This document shows positions 22,086-34,600 of a stretch of 64,000 bases of DNA, one piece after another. The stretch is taken from the NCBI GenBank assembly GCA_963989245.1, contig OZ022341.1, positions 51,658,933 to 51,722,932 on the forward strand. The letters are read 5' to 3'. The position numbers and the translations under genes were made by a program. How positions within the stretch are numbered: the first letter of the stretch is position 1; each line of letters opens with the position of its first letter. The stretch is from Nansenia antarctica (lineage: Eukaryota; Chordata; Actinopteri; Argentiniformes; Microstomatidae). The notes beneath the pieces are model-generated. The model was not told where the DNA came from, did not search any database, and saw only the letters and a program-made list of their open reading frames with translations.

Positions 22086-24500
22086 CAGTCATAAACATGT
22101 ACATAACCTGCCATCAACCAGCCATAAACATGTACATAACCTGCCATCAACCAGTCATAAACATGTACATAACCTACCATCAACCAGTCATAAACATGTA
22201 CATAACCTGCCTTCAACCAGTCATAAACATGTACATAACCTGCTGTCAACCAGTCATAAACATGTACAAAACTTGCCGTCAACCAGGCATAAACATGTAC
22301 ATAACCTGCCATCAACCAGTCATAAACATGTACATAACCTACCATCAACCAGTCAAAAACATGTACATAACCTGCTGTCAACCAGTCATAAACATGTACA
22401 TAACCTACCATCAACCAGTCATAAACATGTACATAACCTGCCATCAACCAGTCATAAACATGTACATAACCTACCATCAACCAGTCATAAACATGTACAT
22501 AACCTGCCATCAACCAGTCATAAACATGTACATAACCTGCCATCAACCAGTCATAAACATGTACATAACCTGCCATCAACCAGTCATAAACATGTACATA
22601 ACCTGCCATCAACCAGTCATAAACATGTACATAACCTGCCGTCAACCAGTCATAAACATGTACATAACCTACCATCAACCAGTCATAAACATGTACATAA
22701 CCTGCCGTCAACCAGTCATAAACATGTACATAACCTACCATCAACCAGTCATAAACATGTACATAACCTGCCATCAACCAGTCATAAACATGTACATAAC
22801 CTGCCATCAACCAGTCATAAACATGTACATAACCTGCCATCAACCAGTCATAAACATGTACATAACCTGCTGCCAACCAGTCATAAACATGTACATAACC
22901 TGCCGTCAACCAGTCATAAACATGGACATAACCTACCATCAACCAGTCATAAACATGTACATAACCTGCCATCAACCAGTCATAAACATGTACATAACCT
23001 GCCGTCAACCAGTCATAAACATGAACATAACCTGCCGTCAACCAGTCATAAACATGTACATAACCTGCCGTCAACCAGCCATAAACATGTACATAACCTA
23101 CCATCAACCAGTCATAAACATGTACACAACCTGCCATCAACCAGTCATAAACATGTACATAACCTGCTGTCAACCAGTCATAAACATGTACATAACCTGC
23201 CGTCAACCAGTCATAAACATGTACATAACCTGCCATCAACCAGTCATAAACATGTACATAACCTGCCATCAACCAGTCATAAACATGTACATAACCTGCC
23301 ATCAACCAGTCATAAACATGTACATAACCTGCCATCAACCAGTCATAAACATGTACATAACCTGCCATCAACCAGCCATAAACATGTACATAACCTGCCA
23401 TCAACCAGTCATAAACATGTACATAACCTGCCATCAACCAGCCATAAACATGTACATAACCTGCCATCAACCAGTCATAAACATGTACATAACCTACCAT
23501 CAACCAGTCATAAACATGTACATAACCTGCCTTCAACCAGTCATAAACATGTACATAACCTGCTGTCAACCAGTCATAAACATGTACATAACTTGCCGTC
23601 AACCAGTCATAAACATGTACATAACCTGCCATCAACCAGTCATAAACATGTACATAACCTACCATCAACCAGTCAAAAACATGTACATAACCTGCTGTCA
23701 ACCAGTCATAAACATGTACATAACCTACCATCAACCAGTCATAAACATGTACATAACCTGCCATCAACCAGTCATAAACATGTACATAACCTACCATCAA
23801 CCAGTCATAAACATGTACATAACCTGCCATCAACCAGTCATAAACATGTACATAACCTGCCATCAACCAGTCATAAACATGTACATAACCTGCCATCAAC
23901 CAGTCATAAACATGTACATAACCTGCCATCAACCAGTCATAAACATGTACATAACCTGCTGCCAACCAGTCATAAACATGTACATAACCTGCCGTCAACC
24001 AGTCATAAACATGGACATAACCTACCATCAACCAGTCATAAACATGTACATAACCTGCCATCAACCAGTCATAAACATGTACATAACCTGCCGTCAACCA
24101 GTCATAAACATGAACATAACCTGCCGTCAACCAGTCATAAACATGTACATAACCTGCCGTCAACCAGCCATAAACATGTACATAACCTACCATCAACCAG
24201 TCATAAACATGTACACAACCTGCCATCAACCAGTCATAAACATGTACATAACCTGCTGTCAACCAGTCATAAACATGTACATAACCTGCCGTCAACCAGT
24301 CATAAACATGTACATAACCTGCCATCAACCAGTCATAAACATGTACATAACCTGCCATCAACCAGTCATAAACATGTACATAACCTGCCATCAACCAGTC
24401 ATAAACATGTACATAACCTGCCATCAACCAGTCATAAACATGTACATAACCTGCCATCAACCAGTCATAAACATGTACATAACCTGCCATCAACCAGTCA
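22086..24500. repeat. 33-bp minisatellite with higher-order repeat (about 73 units)
   Basis: Same unit as 21267-21585. Rare variants recur at a fixed offset: AGTCAAAAAC at 22351 and 23671 (1320 bp = 40 units), and ATGGACATAA near 22922 and 24011 (1089 bp = 33 units). So the array is a tandem duplication of about 40 units, with seven units lost from the second copy. The 33-bp period equals 11 codons without stops in several frames. This produces 760-930-codon open frames on both strands that are not genes. Confidence 0.97.
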
Positions 24501-24645
24501 GAGGAGATCAGCTAAAGAGGAGCATGAAAACAATGGCAGAAATGTCAGGCAGGCGTAATGAGTGTCATTAATCCTTCCGCAAAGCTCTGATGGCAGGAGG
24601 TGCATTAGCTCAGGTACCAACCTGTCTGCGACACCAGGAGGTACC

Positions 24646-24646
<1 letters not shown>
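24501..24646. other. Unique spacer
   Basis: Short unique sequence between the minisatellite and the AC repeat. No gene. Confidence 0.5.

Positions 24647-24700
<54 letters not shown>
24647..24700. repeat. (AC)n microsatellite
   Basis: 54-bp AC run. Confidence 0.95.
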
Positions 24701-24702
<2 letters not shown>

Positions 24703-24839
24703 TCCATTTCACAGTTTAAAAATGTCACAACTTGGGTTAGGATGCAAAAAAACAAAAAAGAGACGATTTCATGTTTGCTAAAACATAGTCCTCTGCGTAA
24801 GTCTTGAGAGAGTAAAGTATCTGTTCTTCTTTTGGCTCT

Positions 24840-26690
24840 ACACTCCAAAAGTTTGGATTTTAAATCAAACATTACATTATTTGAGGTTAAAGTAGAGATT
24901 GTCAACTTTTATTTGATGGTATTTGTGTGCATATTGGTTACACCATTCATGAAATTACAACCGTTTCTATGCATACTGACCCTGTTTTAGGGTACACACA
25001 AGTAATGGGACAGTTGGCTTGATGTTTCTGGTAAGTCAGGAGTGTTCCGTCACATCATTTGTGCATGCATAAGAAATTAGACAAAAATAAATAAAAAATA
25101 AACAACGATCAAGATGCTTTTTAGGCTTGGCAGAGCATCACCAGATAAGATACCCAGCATCTGGTGAGGTCAATGGGTTGCAGACTTCAGCCAGTTATTG
25201 CATACAAAGGATTGTCAACCAAATACAAAACATGAGTTCTTCATTTGGACATTTGATAAATCTGTTCCGTTACTTTTGGGTACCCTGAAACGGGGACTAG
25301 GCATACAAAGTGTTGTCGTTTCGGAATGGTGAAATCCAGTGGCGGCTGGTGCTCAAAATTTTGGGTGGGGCACAGCAGTGTTTCCTCCAGGATTTTTCAC
25401 ATTAGTGTCGGGGGGGTCGTCTTGCGCGATTTTTTTCGCGTGCACGATTTTTTTTCGCGTGCACGCGCATAAAACTCGCACTGCCGCTATAAACAAAGAC
25501 GTAATTTCACTTTACCCACGCAATACCCACTTAAACATGTGTGAGGATACGTAAAGGCGTTTTGTGACAGAACTTTCACTTTCATTCATGAAATTCACCC
25601 CGTCTGTGTTACGATTATAGGCACTTAGCCCTCAATTACGCCAGGGAGACTGTCCCTGTAGGCTAATCTCTAATTGTCCGTCGTTTTAGATAAAGCATCT
25701 GCTAAATTGTAAAATGTAGCCTAATTTAAACCAAAAAATATAAAAACAGCTTGAAGCCTTAAAACACTCTCACATGGGCTCTCTGAAGCTTAAAACATAA
25801 TCTCTTTATAAATGCCTAAAACTAATGAATTAACAACAGAAATATGATTAGGCGCATAGATTATTAATGCAACAATAATGCCCGCCACACTATCAGCTTC
25901 TCTTGGGCATCGTGTCTAGTTGCGTAAATATGTGTAGAAGATGAACAGTAAACTCTAATTTATGTGAACAGCCTGTTGTCTGTATCTTACCTTGTGCGAA
26001 TGAATCTGCTCTTTACCGACGGAAAACGGGAAAGCGCTATACAGTCCAATCGATCCATAGGAGAAAATCCGAGCCATCTGACGTGAAAGGATTTATGGGT
26101 TTAGACGAAATTGCTTTCCCCACTGTGAGATTAAATACCGTTGGATACCGTGATCTGTGTTTGTGTGTATCACCGGCTGTGTTTGTGTGTATCACCGGCC
26201 CGACTCGCTACAGAGCAGCGCCACCGGAAGTAGGAAGTGGAAGACAAATGAAAGCTGGCAAACCCCACACACCACATCTTATGCTGGATATTCAGGACGC
26301 ACATTTTTGCGCCCCGGCCAAGAAATAGACACAGCCAATTGGAGCGCTGCTACAGCTCACGTGTAAGCCAAAAGTATTTGCAGTGCCATAGACATGCATT
26401 GACCGGCGCCCCGCGACTCCTCCCCCCTATGTATTTTAACAGTGAATTTTACACAAAAAATGTTTATTGTATTGGAGGATTTTTAATGAATGCTGATAGG
26501 CGCCGACAGAATATCAGCCGCATTTTGTGAATAAACAATGTTTATTTAAAAAAAATACAAATACAAATCGCAACTAGGAAGTGAAGGTGGGGGCGGCGCC
26601 CCACCGCCCTCTATCGGCCAGCCGCCACTGGTGAAATCAATATATACACAATATTGTAGATATTGGGTACCTCCCACCACACGTTTTGTC
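24840..26690 (+). mobile_element. Tc1-like relic, interrupted by hAT element
   Basis: 24840-25336 resembles from memory the 3' part of a fish Tc1-like element (GACTTCAGCCAGTTATTGCA, GGGTACCCTGAAACGGGGAC, then GAATGGTGAAATC). The sequence resumes after the hAT insertion at 26639. No intact transposase frame. Outer limits are approximate. Confidence 0.5.
25337..26630. mobile_element. Non-autonomous hAT-like element, 1294 bp
   Basis: Left end CAGTGGCGGCTGGTG, right end inverse (CCAGCCGCCACTG). Flanked by the perfect 8-bp duplication GTGAAATC (25329-25336, 26631-26638). The interior includes two copies of TTTTTTTCGCGTGCACG near 25430-25465 and has no transposase-like frame. Inserted into a Tc1 relic. 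Confidence 0.92.
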
Positions 26691-26762
26691 CTGTCCGCCT
26701 GAAACACAGAAAGATCCACTCTAAGTGCTGATCTCAGGTCAGCTGTAATCAGAAGACCCAAC

Positions 26763-27350
<588 letters not shown>

Positions 27351-27355
27351 CCAAC

Positions 27356-27710
27356 TATTCCTTCATACTGAACACACACACACCGGAACAGGAGCAGAGG
27401 TGAAGTGCAGAGGTTAGCTGGGTTTACCTCTGACGCTAGCTAGCTATTAAATACATTTTAGCTCTGTACACTCAGGTCTATTGTATGATAGGCCAGACGA
27501 GGGAGAGAGAGACTCCTCCAAGCGGTGTCTAGTCTGAGGAGCCAACACCAAGATAACGCTGCCAAGAGAGACATGCTTTCTACTGACTCAGCGCAGTGCC
27601 GTGCCTGGGAAAGTGTCCGCAGTAAAATACTGTGTTTATATTCTCAAAGAGTGTGTTTAATTTGATGGCCTGTGATCCTTGAGTGAGACTTAAGATAGCT
27701 TAAGATAACA
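27356..27710. other. No gene recognised
   Basis: Unique-looking flank between the solo LTR and the autonomous BEL element. Confidence 0.5.
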
Positions 27711-27715
27711 GTAGC

Positions 27716-28616
27716 TGTAACCAGGGAGTAGCTGAAAAGGACTGTATAATTTAGGAAGGGGCTGGTTATCTAACTAAGGGAGCTAAATAGGCAGTATAGG
27801 AGGATACAGGCAGGGGGCGCCAGCAAACCGTTCGACTAGCAGTTAATGTCGTTAGCATTAGCAAGGGAACTAGCATTAGCAACTAACATTAGCATTGGAG
27901 CTACAAACAACTAACACACGGTATTACATATGAACAACACATTTATTACACGACGGTTGTATACATCCCCATATATACATTCCCTCCCGGCCGGCCACAC
28001 ACACTCTCAATCACTCACTGATAGTCTCTGGCCTGAACAGGCTTATAGTCCAGTGGCGTGGTGCGCGTTGAGGCCTGGTGGAATGGCATGTGCGTCGATG
28101 AAGTGGTCCGCGTCGAAGCTCCGCTGGAGTCTGTGTTCGCTCGTGGAGGCGACGATTAATGTCCAGCTGGCGTCCCGCTTGGTCCAACGTTGAACAGCCG
28201 GCCGCTGGCAAGGCGGTCCAACGGGAACACAACTAACAGGCTACAGTGGCTCACTCAATAATCGCTTTTCCTGGCGTCTTCAGTTGCTGCACGGTGTGCG
28301 CGCTGCTGAATCCGCCATCTTAGATCGGCTTCGTTGCTTCTCTCGTTCTACTTCTCTCTCGTTCTGCTTCTCTACACACACTGACTCGCGGACTACTTCC
28401 GTCTCTTATATAGGCACCACCGAACGTAACATCCGGGTCACAGACACACCCCGGATATACTACGTCATCAACATATACATAAACAGTACAATAATAATAC
28501 ATACACTTCACAAACGTATATGAATTGTATAGAAAATAATAAAGAAATAACTGGGGCAAAATAGGGCTGGTTTGGGGAAACTAAAACTGGCACTAAAACT
28601 GTGGGCCTTCACAACA
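27716..28616 (-). repeat. 3' LTR of autonomous BEL element
   Basis: 901 bp, TG...CA. Lacks 42 bp of GCATTA/ACAAACAACTA sequence present in the other LTR. Confidence 0.95.
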
Positions 28617-28639
28617 GCCGCCCCATGAAACCCTCGGTT

Positions 28640-31600
28640 TCAGTTAACTAAGAAGGCACACTGGCTAGGCTGCTCTAGCAGCGTGAGGTAGGAGGTGATA
28701 GTGTCCTGGCTAATTTGAGGGAGCTCAATCAGGCGTGCCACAGGTCGGGTGTAAGTGCGACCACCAACGTCCACGATGGCCGTCCGCACCCTTCCATCCG
28801 GACCCGGCAGGACCTTGGTCACTCTGCCTGTCTGCCAGGCGGCGCGTGGAAGGGACTGGTCGATCACCAGTACCACGGCACCTTCGGACAAGTTGTCTCT
28901 CTCCCTCGTCCACTTCTGCCTGACTTGCAGGGTCGGCAGGTAGTGCAGTATGAACTGCTTCCAGAACTGGTCCGCGAGCACCTGGCTGTGCCTCCACCAT
29001 CTTCTTCCGGTGAGCTCTGCAGGGTCGTAGACTACCTGAGGCAGTGCAGAGTCTCGCCGCCCCATCAGCAAGAAGTTAGGCGTGATGGGATCCAGATCTG
29101 CTACATCACTGGAGGTATAGCCTAGGGGCCGGGAGTTCAAGATGCCCTCAATCTCTGCTAGCACAGTCTGGAGCACCTCATCGGTAGGTACCTTCTGTCC
29201 GAGAATGGTACGTAGGACGTTCTTTACTGAGCGAATCTCCCGCTCCCAGGCTCCCCCGAAGTGTGGAGCATTTGGGGGGTTGAACTCAAACTTCACTTGC
29301 TGGGATGCGAGTCGGTCATGGGCCTCCTCAGTCATCGCAGCGTAGCTCGCCCTCAGCTCGGCCTCACCACCGACGAAGTTGGTGCCTCTGTCCGACCGGA
29401 GGGTCTTAGGGGTCCCTCGCCTGGAGGTGAACCTCTTGAAGGACATGAGGAAGCTGTCGCTTGTGAGCTGGTGCAGAACTTCCAGGTGCATTGCTCTCGT
29501 CGTCAGGCACGTGTAGATGATGCCCCACCGCTTTTCGGAGGCTCGCCGGTTTCGGACTAGGAGTGGCCCGAAACAGTCGACCCCAGTAGAGTGGAACGGA
29601 GCCTGTCTCAGTCGCAGCCGGTCCTCGGGCAGATCGGACATCATGGGCTGCGGCGGCGTGGCTCGCCACCTCTGGCAGTCCGAGCAGGACCTTTGATATC
29701 TCCGTACCGCCTCCCGTCCATGGAGTATCCAGAATCTCCGTCGTACCTCCGCGAAGACACGCTCTCCACCCGCGTGCTGCACTTTGTCATCATGGTGCTT
29801 GATGACCAACCTGGTGACCTGATGCTTAGTGGGAAGCACGATGGGATGCTTCGTGTCCAGGTCTAGATCTTGAGCGCGGCGCAGTCTGCCACCCACGCGA
29901 ATGAGAACACCGTCGAGCTCTGGAGCTAAGCCGCGGAGTCTACTGTCCGAGGGGATCGGCTTCCCTTTCTCGAGACACTCCCGCTCTCGGGAGAAGGCAT
30001 CCTGTTGGGCACTCTGCAGCACCAGGAGCTCCGCCGCGGTGTAATCTTCGGCGCTGAGCGTAGTATCTAGGGGTAGACCGGCCTTGGAGCAGAACATCCT
30101 CTTCTGCAGCTCTTCGAGCGTCTCACACTCCTCTCCTGGAGTAGTCGCAGGGTCTACGACCTGGGTGACTCCGCAGAACAACGTCTTACGCAGCTCTTTG
30201 TCCTCTCGGTCTTCTGCTAACGCCGGCGTGGCTGGCCACTCTGACTCCCGCTCTTGTAGGAAGTCTGGTCCCGTGTGATACAGGTGGGGCTCAGCCAGAT
30301 CTTGTAGAGTTGCCCCTCTCGTGATGACGTCAGCAGGGTTCCTCTTGGTGTCTACATAACGCCAGCAGTTCACCTCAGTCAACTCCAGAATCTCTGCGAC
30401 TCGGGTGCCCACGAACACCTTGTACCGACATGAGCTGGACTTCAACCACTGGAGGACGGTAGTGGAGTCTGACCACATGGTGACGCTCTTCAGAGGTAGC
30501 TGGAGCTCGTCGAGCAGGAACCTTCCCAGTTGCGCGCCGTTCAGGGCAGCACACAGCTCCAGTCTTGGGATGGACTGTTGCTTCTTCGGCGCCACTCGGG
30601 AACGTGCCAGGACAAACGAGACGTGGACTTCACCTCCAAGCTCTGCCGCTCTGACGTATGCCACGGACCCGTACGCCATCTCCGAGGCGTCGCAGAATAC
30701 ATGTAGCGTGAGGACACTCCTCTCTAGGTCCGTGGAGGGAGGGAAGTAGCTCCGCTGCAGCTTGATGTGCTGGAGAGTGGGAAGTTCCTGCTCCCAGGCC
30801 TTCCACTTCTCTCCTAGGTGACGAGGCAGAGGATCGTCCCATCCTCGTTCTTGGGCCCACAGCTCCCGGACAAGCACCTTGGCCACCGTCGTGAAGGGAG
30901 CGATATATCCCAGTGGGTCGTACTGGCTCGCTAGTGTGCTGTATATCGTTCTCATCGTGACGCGTTGAGGCTTGGCAGGCTTATTGCGATAGCGTAGAGT
31001 GTCCGTCTGGAACTGCCAGATAAGTCCGAGCGTCATCTCCTGAGCATCATCTGGTGAGTGAGAGACCCAAGCCTCGCTGCTGGTCGAGGTGGCCTCCTTC
31101 GGGAGGTCTCTGATGACTTGCGGGTCGTTGCTGGCCCACTGGCAGATCTCAAATCCACCCTCCTGGAGATGAGCACGCAGGTCCTGGACTAACTGACGGG
31201 CTTCCGTGGCTGTCTTCGAACTGTGAAGGCAGTTGTCCACATAAAAACTCTTATGGACGGCGTCAAACACTCCAGGAGGTGCCGTCTCCTGCGCGGCGTG
31301 AGTCTGTAGCGCATAGGTAGCGCAGCAGGGGCTGCAGGTTGTCCCGAAGGGTAGCACCTCCCACTGGTAGATAGAGGGGTCGGGGTCGCTCGGGTCCTCT
31401 CTCCAGAGAAACCTCATGAGTGGCTTGTCTTCCTCCAACATCCTGACCTGGTGAAACATTCGCTTAATGTCACCACTGACTGCGATCGGCTGCTGACGGA
31501 AGCGCACCAGAACTCCCAAGAGGGCTGGGGTCAAGGTTGGACCAGGGAGAAGATAGTGGTTGAGGTTGAGCTTCCCCACCTGGTAGCTACAGTTGAAGAC

Positions 31601-34600
31601 CACTCGGTTCTTCCCGTTGTGGTGAACATTGTGGTGCGGGAGGTACCAAGACTCGGCACTCTGGTTCGCCTCGGCTGGCTCAAGCTTCTTCACCAGACCG
31701 GACTCCGTCAGTTTCTTCATCTCCGTTCGGTAAGAAGCAGCAAGGACCTCGTCCTTCCTCATACGCTTCTCAGTGCTGGTAAGACACTGTAGGACGGTTC
31801 GAGGGGATACTCGAAACTCTGGCATGAGTTCTCTGCGGAGTAGTGGTGTGACGTATCTCTTAACGCCCTGGACTTCGATACGCACTGTCTTTGCTTTAAG
31901 GAGGTCTAGGGCGTAGACGTCCTCCTTTGACCGTACGTAGAGCTTCTCATTCTTGTAGGGCGCAACGTCTAGCGTCCACAGCTTCTGGACGTTGTCTAGC
32001 AGCGCCACATTCATGGAGTCCACACTGGTGTGAAGGCAGTTGATGGTCTGCACTTCTTCGGTGCGGACATGGAGGGATGACGTAGCTCTCCCGTCTCTAT
32101 CTCTCCACTCGGTAGCGCCTTGGAGGGCCCACCCAAGCGCAGTCTGAACAGCCATCGGGCAGCCTCGTGGTCCTCTCAGCGGAGGACGGAGCGACACGAT
32201 CAGTGCAGCGTTGTCCGAGCCGATGAGAAGGGTTGGCTCCGCTCCCTCTATCGGATGTAGTTCTACTCGCCGTAGGTGGGGATATCTTGCGCGTAACCTC
32301 TCCAGGGGGTAGTCGTAGCGGGAGAGCGCTAGCTGGTCGGCGGTGAAGACATTCTGAAGCCGATGTCTATCCGACGGCCTCCCCGCCGGGGAGATAGAGA
32401 AGTTGATTCTCGCCCCGGTGACCTCTTTAAGGTCGCGACGTATCGTGCGCAGAGTCAGCTTCTCCTCAGTCCCGTGGAGCCCCAACCGGTGCACTGCCTC
32501 CTGGAGGAGGATGGTCCGTTCCGACCCGTCGTCTAGAACGGCGTACGTGTCGTACACAACGTTGTTGTGGTGGAGTCGGACCTTCACCACCTTCAGTAGG
32601 ACCTTGGAGCCGCTGCTCTGGGTTGGGTCTAGGTAGTAGACAGGGGTTTCCTCTTCCGGTGCGCGACCGGACCTAGGGCTTCTGGTGCCCTCCGTGGACC
32701 TGGCGAGGGAGACCTCGTGTAGAATGTTGAGGTGGACCTCCTCACAGCGATTGCACTTTCTCCTCAAGGTGCAGTTCTTAGCCAGATGGTCGCGCCCACA
32801 GTTCCAGCACCTCTGGTTCTCCTCGAGCCACCTCTGCTTGTCCTCGGTACTCAGGTTGTTGAAGTCACTGCACTCATTGAACCAGTGCTCGCTGGTGCAG
32901 TACGGACATGGCGGTGGACCTCTCCGTCCCTTTTGAGGGGGTTGAGAGGAATCCTTTCCCTCAGGTCGGGCTTTCCTCTCTCTCCGAGGCTCCTCCTCCG
33001 TGTGCAGCACTCCTACTGGGCGTCCTCTGTTCGAGCTCGGCCGGTCCCAGCGGTCTCCCTTCTCCCTCTCCTTCTTCGGCTCAGCGTAACCCATGGCGTC
33101 TACGTTGGTGTCATGCACTTCCTCCAGTAGGAACTCCGCGAAGGCAGCCATGCTCAGACCCAACTTCTCGGGGTTACGAACGCGCTGCTGTCGCCGGAAC
33201 CTCTCCTGCCGGAAGCGTGGGATCTTGCGGAGCAGCCGCTCTACGTTGGAGGTGCTGTTGATCTCGCTGGCGCCAGCTGGGCCCTGCGTCTTCAGCATTC
33301 CAACCAAGGTGTGCACGCGGAGCGCGAAGTCATCCAGCGCCCGGTCATCCTTGATGGGGGCCTGCTGTTCGAGGGCTTGCAGTTCAGCAAGGGCGTGGTT
33401 CCAGGGACGACCGTAGCGGGCATCCAAGTCAGCGAGCGCTCTGGTGTAAGGTGTAGGTGCGGAGGCATGAGCCAGTACCATGTTGTGGGCTCTGGGGTTC
33501 CTCACATGCTGAAGGAGAATCGCATATTTGTAGGACTCCGAGCAGGAGTTGTCCAAGAGCGTGTCTAGGCAGATGCGTAGCTCCACATACTGGCTCCTGT
33601 CCTCGTCCTTGAAGAAGGGGAACTTGGGTCCCTCCACCTGGGGGAACATCCTGTAGTGGATCATCGGGGCTGGAGTGACGGTCTGGGTGTCCGGCCTGCA
33701 TGCATTTTGGTGCACTGGAGGACCTAGGGGTGTGCTACGCTCTTGGGGGATGGCTCCCCTCCCGGGCAGCGACGCTGGCTCCCTCTGGGCCGCGTAGCGG
33801 TCGGGTCCCTGGTCCTCTTCCTTCCAGGTGGTCAGCTGGGCCTGCAGTTGGACAGTCATGGCGGGGGTCATGGAGCCATCGGCGGGGGGTTCAGGAGATG
33901 GCACTCGAGAGGGCCGTGCGGATGATGCTCTGGAGCTACGGGCCGACGGACCTCTGCTGATGCACACGTCGCGCATGGTCTGCATCACTTCCTCCATCTT
34001 CTCCGCGTGCAGTTGCTCTCTCTCCATCTGGAGGCGGTCGCGCTCCATCTGGAAGCGTTCACGTTCTAGCGCCTCCTGGCGCTGTCTCTCCGCCTGGAGG
34101 CGGTCGCGCTCCATCTGGAAGCGTTCACGTTCTAGCGCCTCCTGGCGCTGTCTCTCCGCCTCGCGTTCCGCTCCGTTCATCTGGAAGCGTTCACGTTCTA
34201 GCGCCTCCTGGCGCTGTCTCTCCGCCGCGCGTTCCGCTCCGTCCATCTGGAAGCGTTCACGTTCTAGCGCCTCCTGGCGCTGTCTCCCCGCCGCCTCCAT
34301 CTGGAGGCGCTCGCGTTCTAGCGCCTCCTGGCGCTGTCTCCCCGCCGCCTCCATCTGGAGGCGCTCGCGCTCGAAATGGATGCGTTCCCTCTCTAACGCC
34401 ATCTCGGCCTGTTGGCGCTCCCGCTCTAACGCCATCTCGGCCTGTTGGCGCATATATTCTGACAGCGCGGCACTACTCCCTCTGGAGTGCAGGCTATCCG
34501 CCCCAGAGGCATAACTGCCCACGGAAGCCCTGGACCGGTAGGAAGCCACTGAGCGGCAGGAGCTAGGTCTCGAGCGCGCCGTACTGGGAGGCAGATCGTT

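Noticed and set aside
22086..24500. CRISPR-like array
   Set aside because: Tandem head-to-tail 33-bp units without unique spacers, in a eukaryotic repeat context.
21701..24571. Open frames of 930, 834 and 761 codons across the minisatellite
   Set aside because: They are translations of a 33-bp (11-codon) tandem repeat in overlapping frames on both strands, interrupted by a solo LTR. No start context or domain.
31232..31243. YVDN instead of YVDD as an inactivating RT mutation
   Set aside because: From memory, Asn at this place is usual in fish Pao-type RTs, and the rest of the frame is intact.
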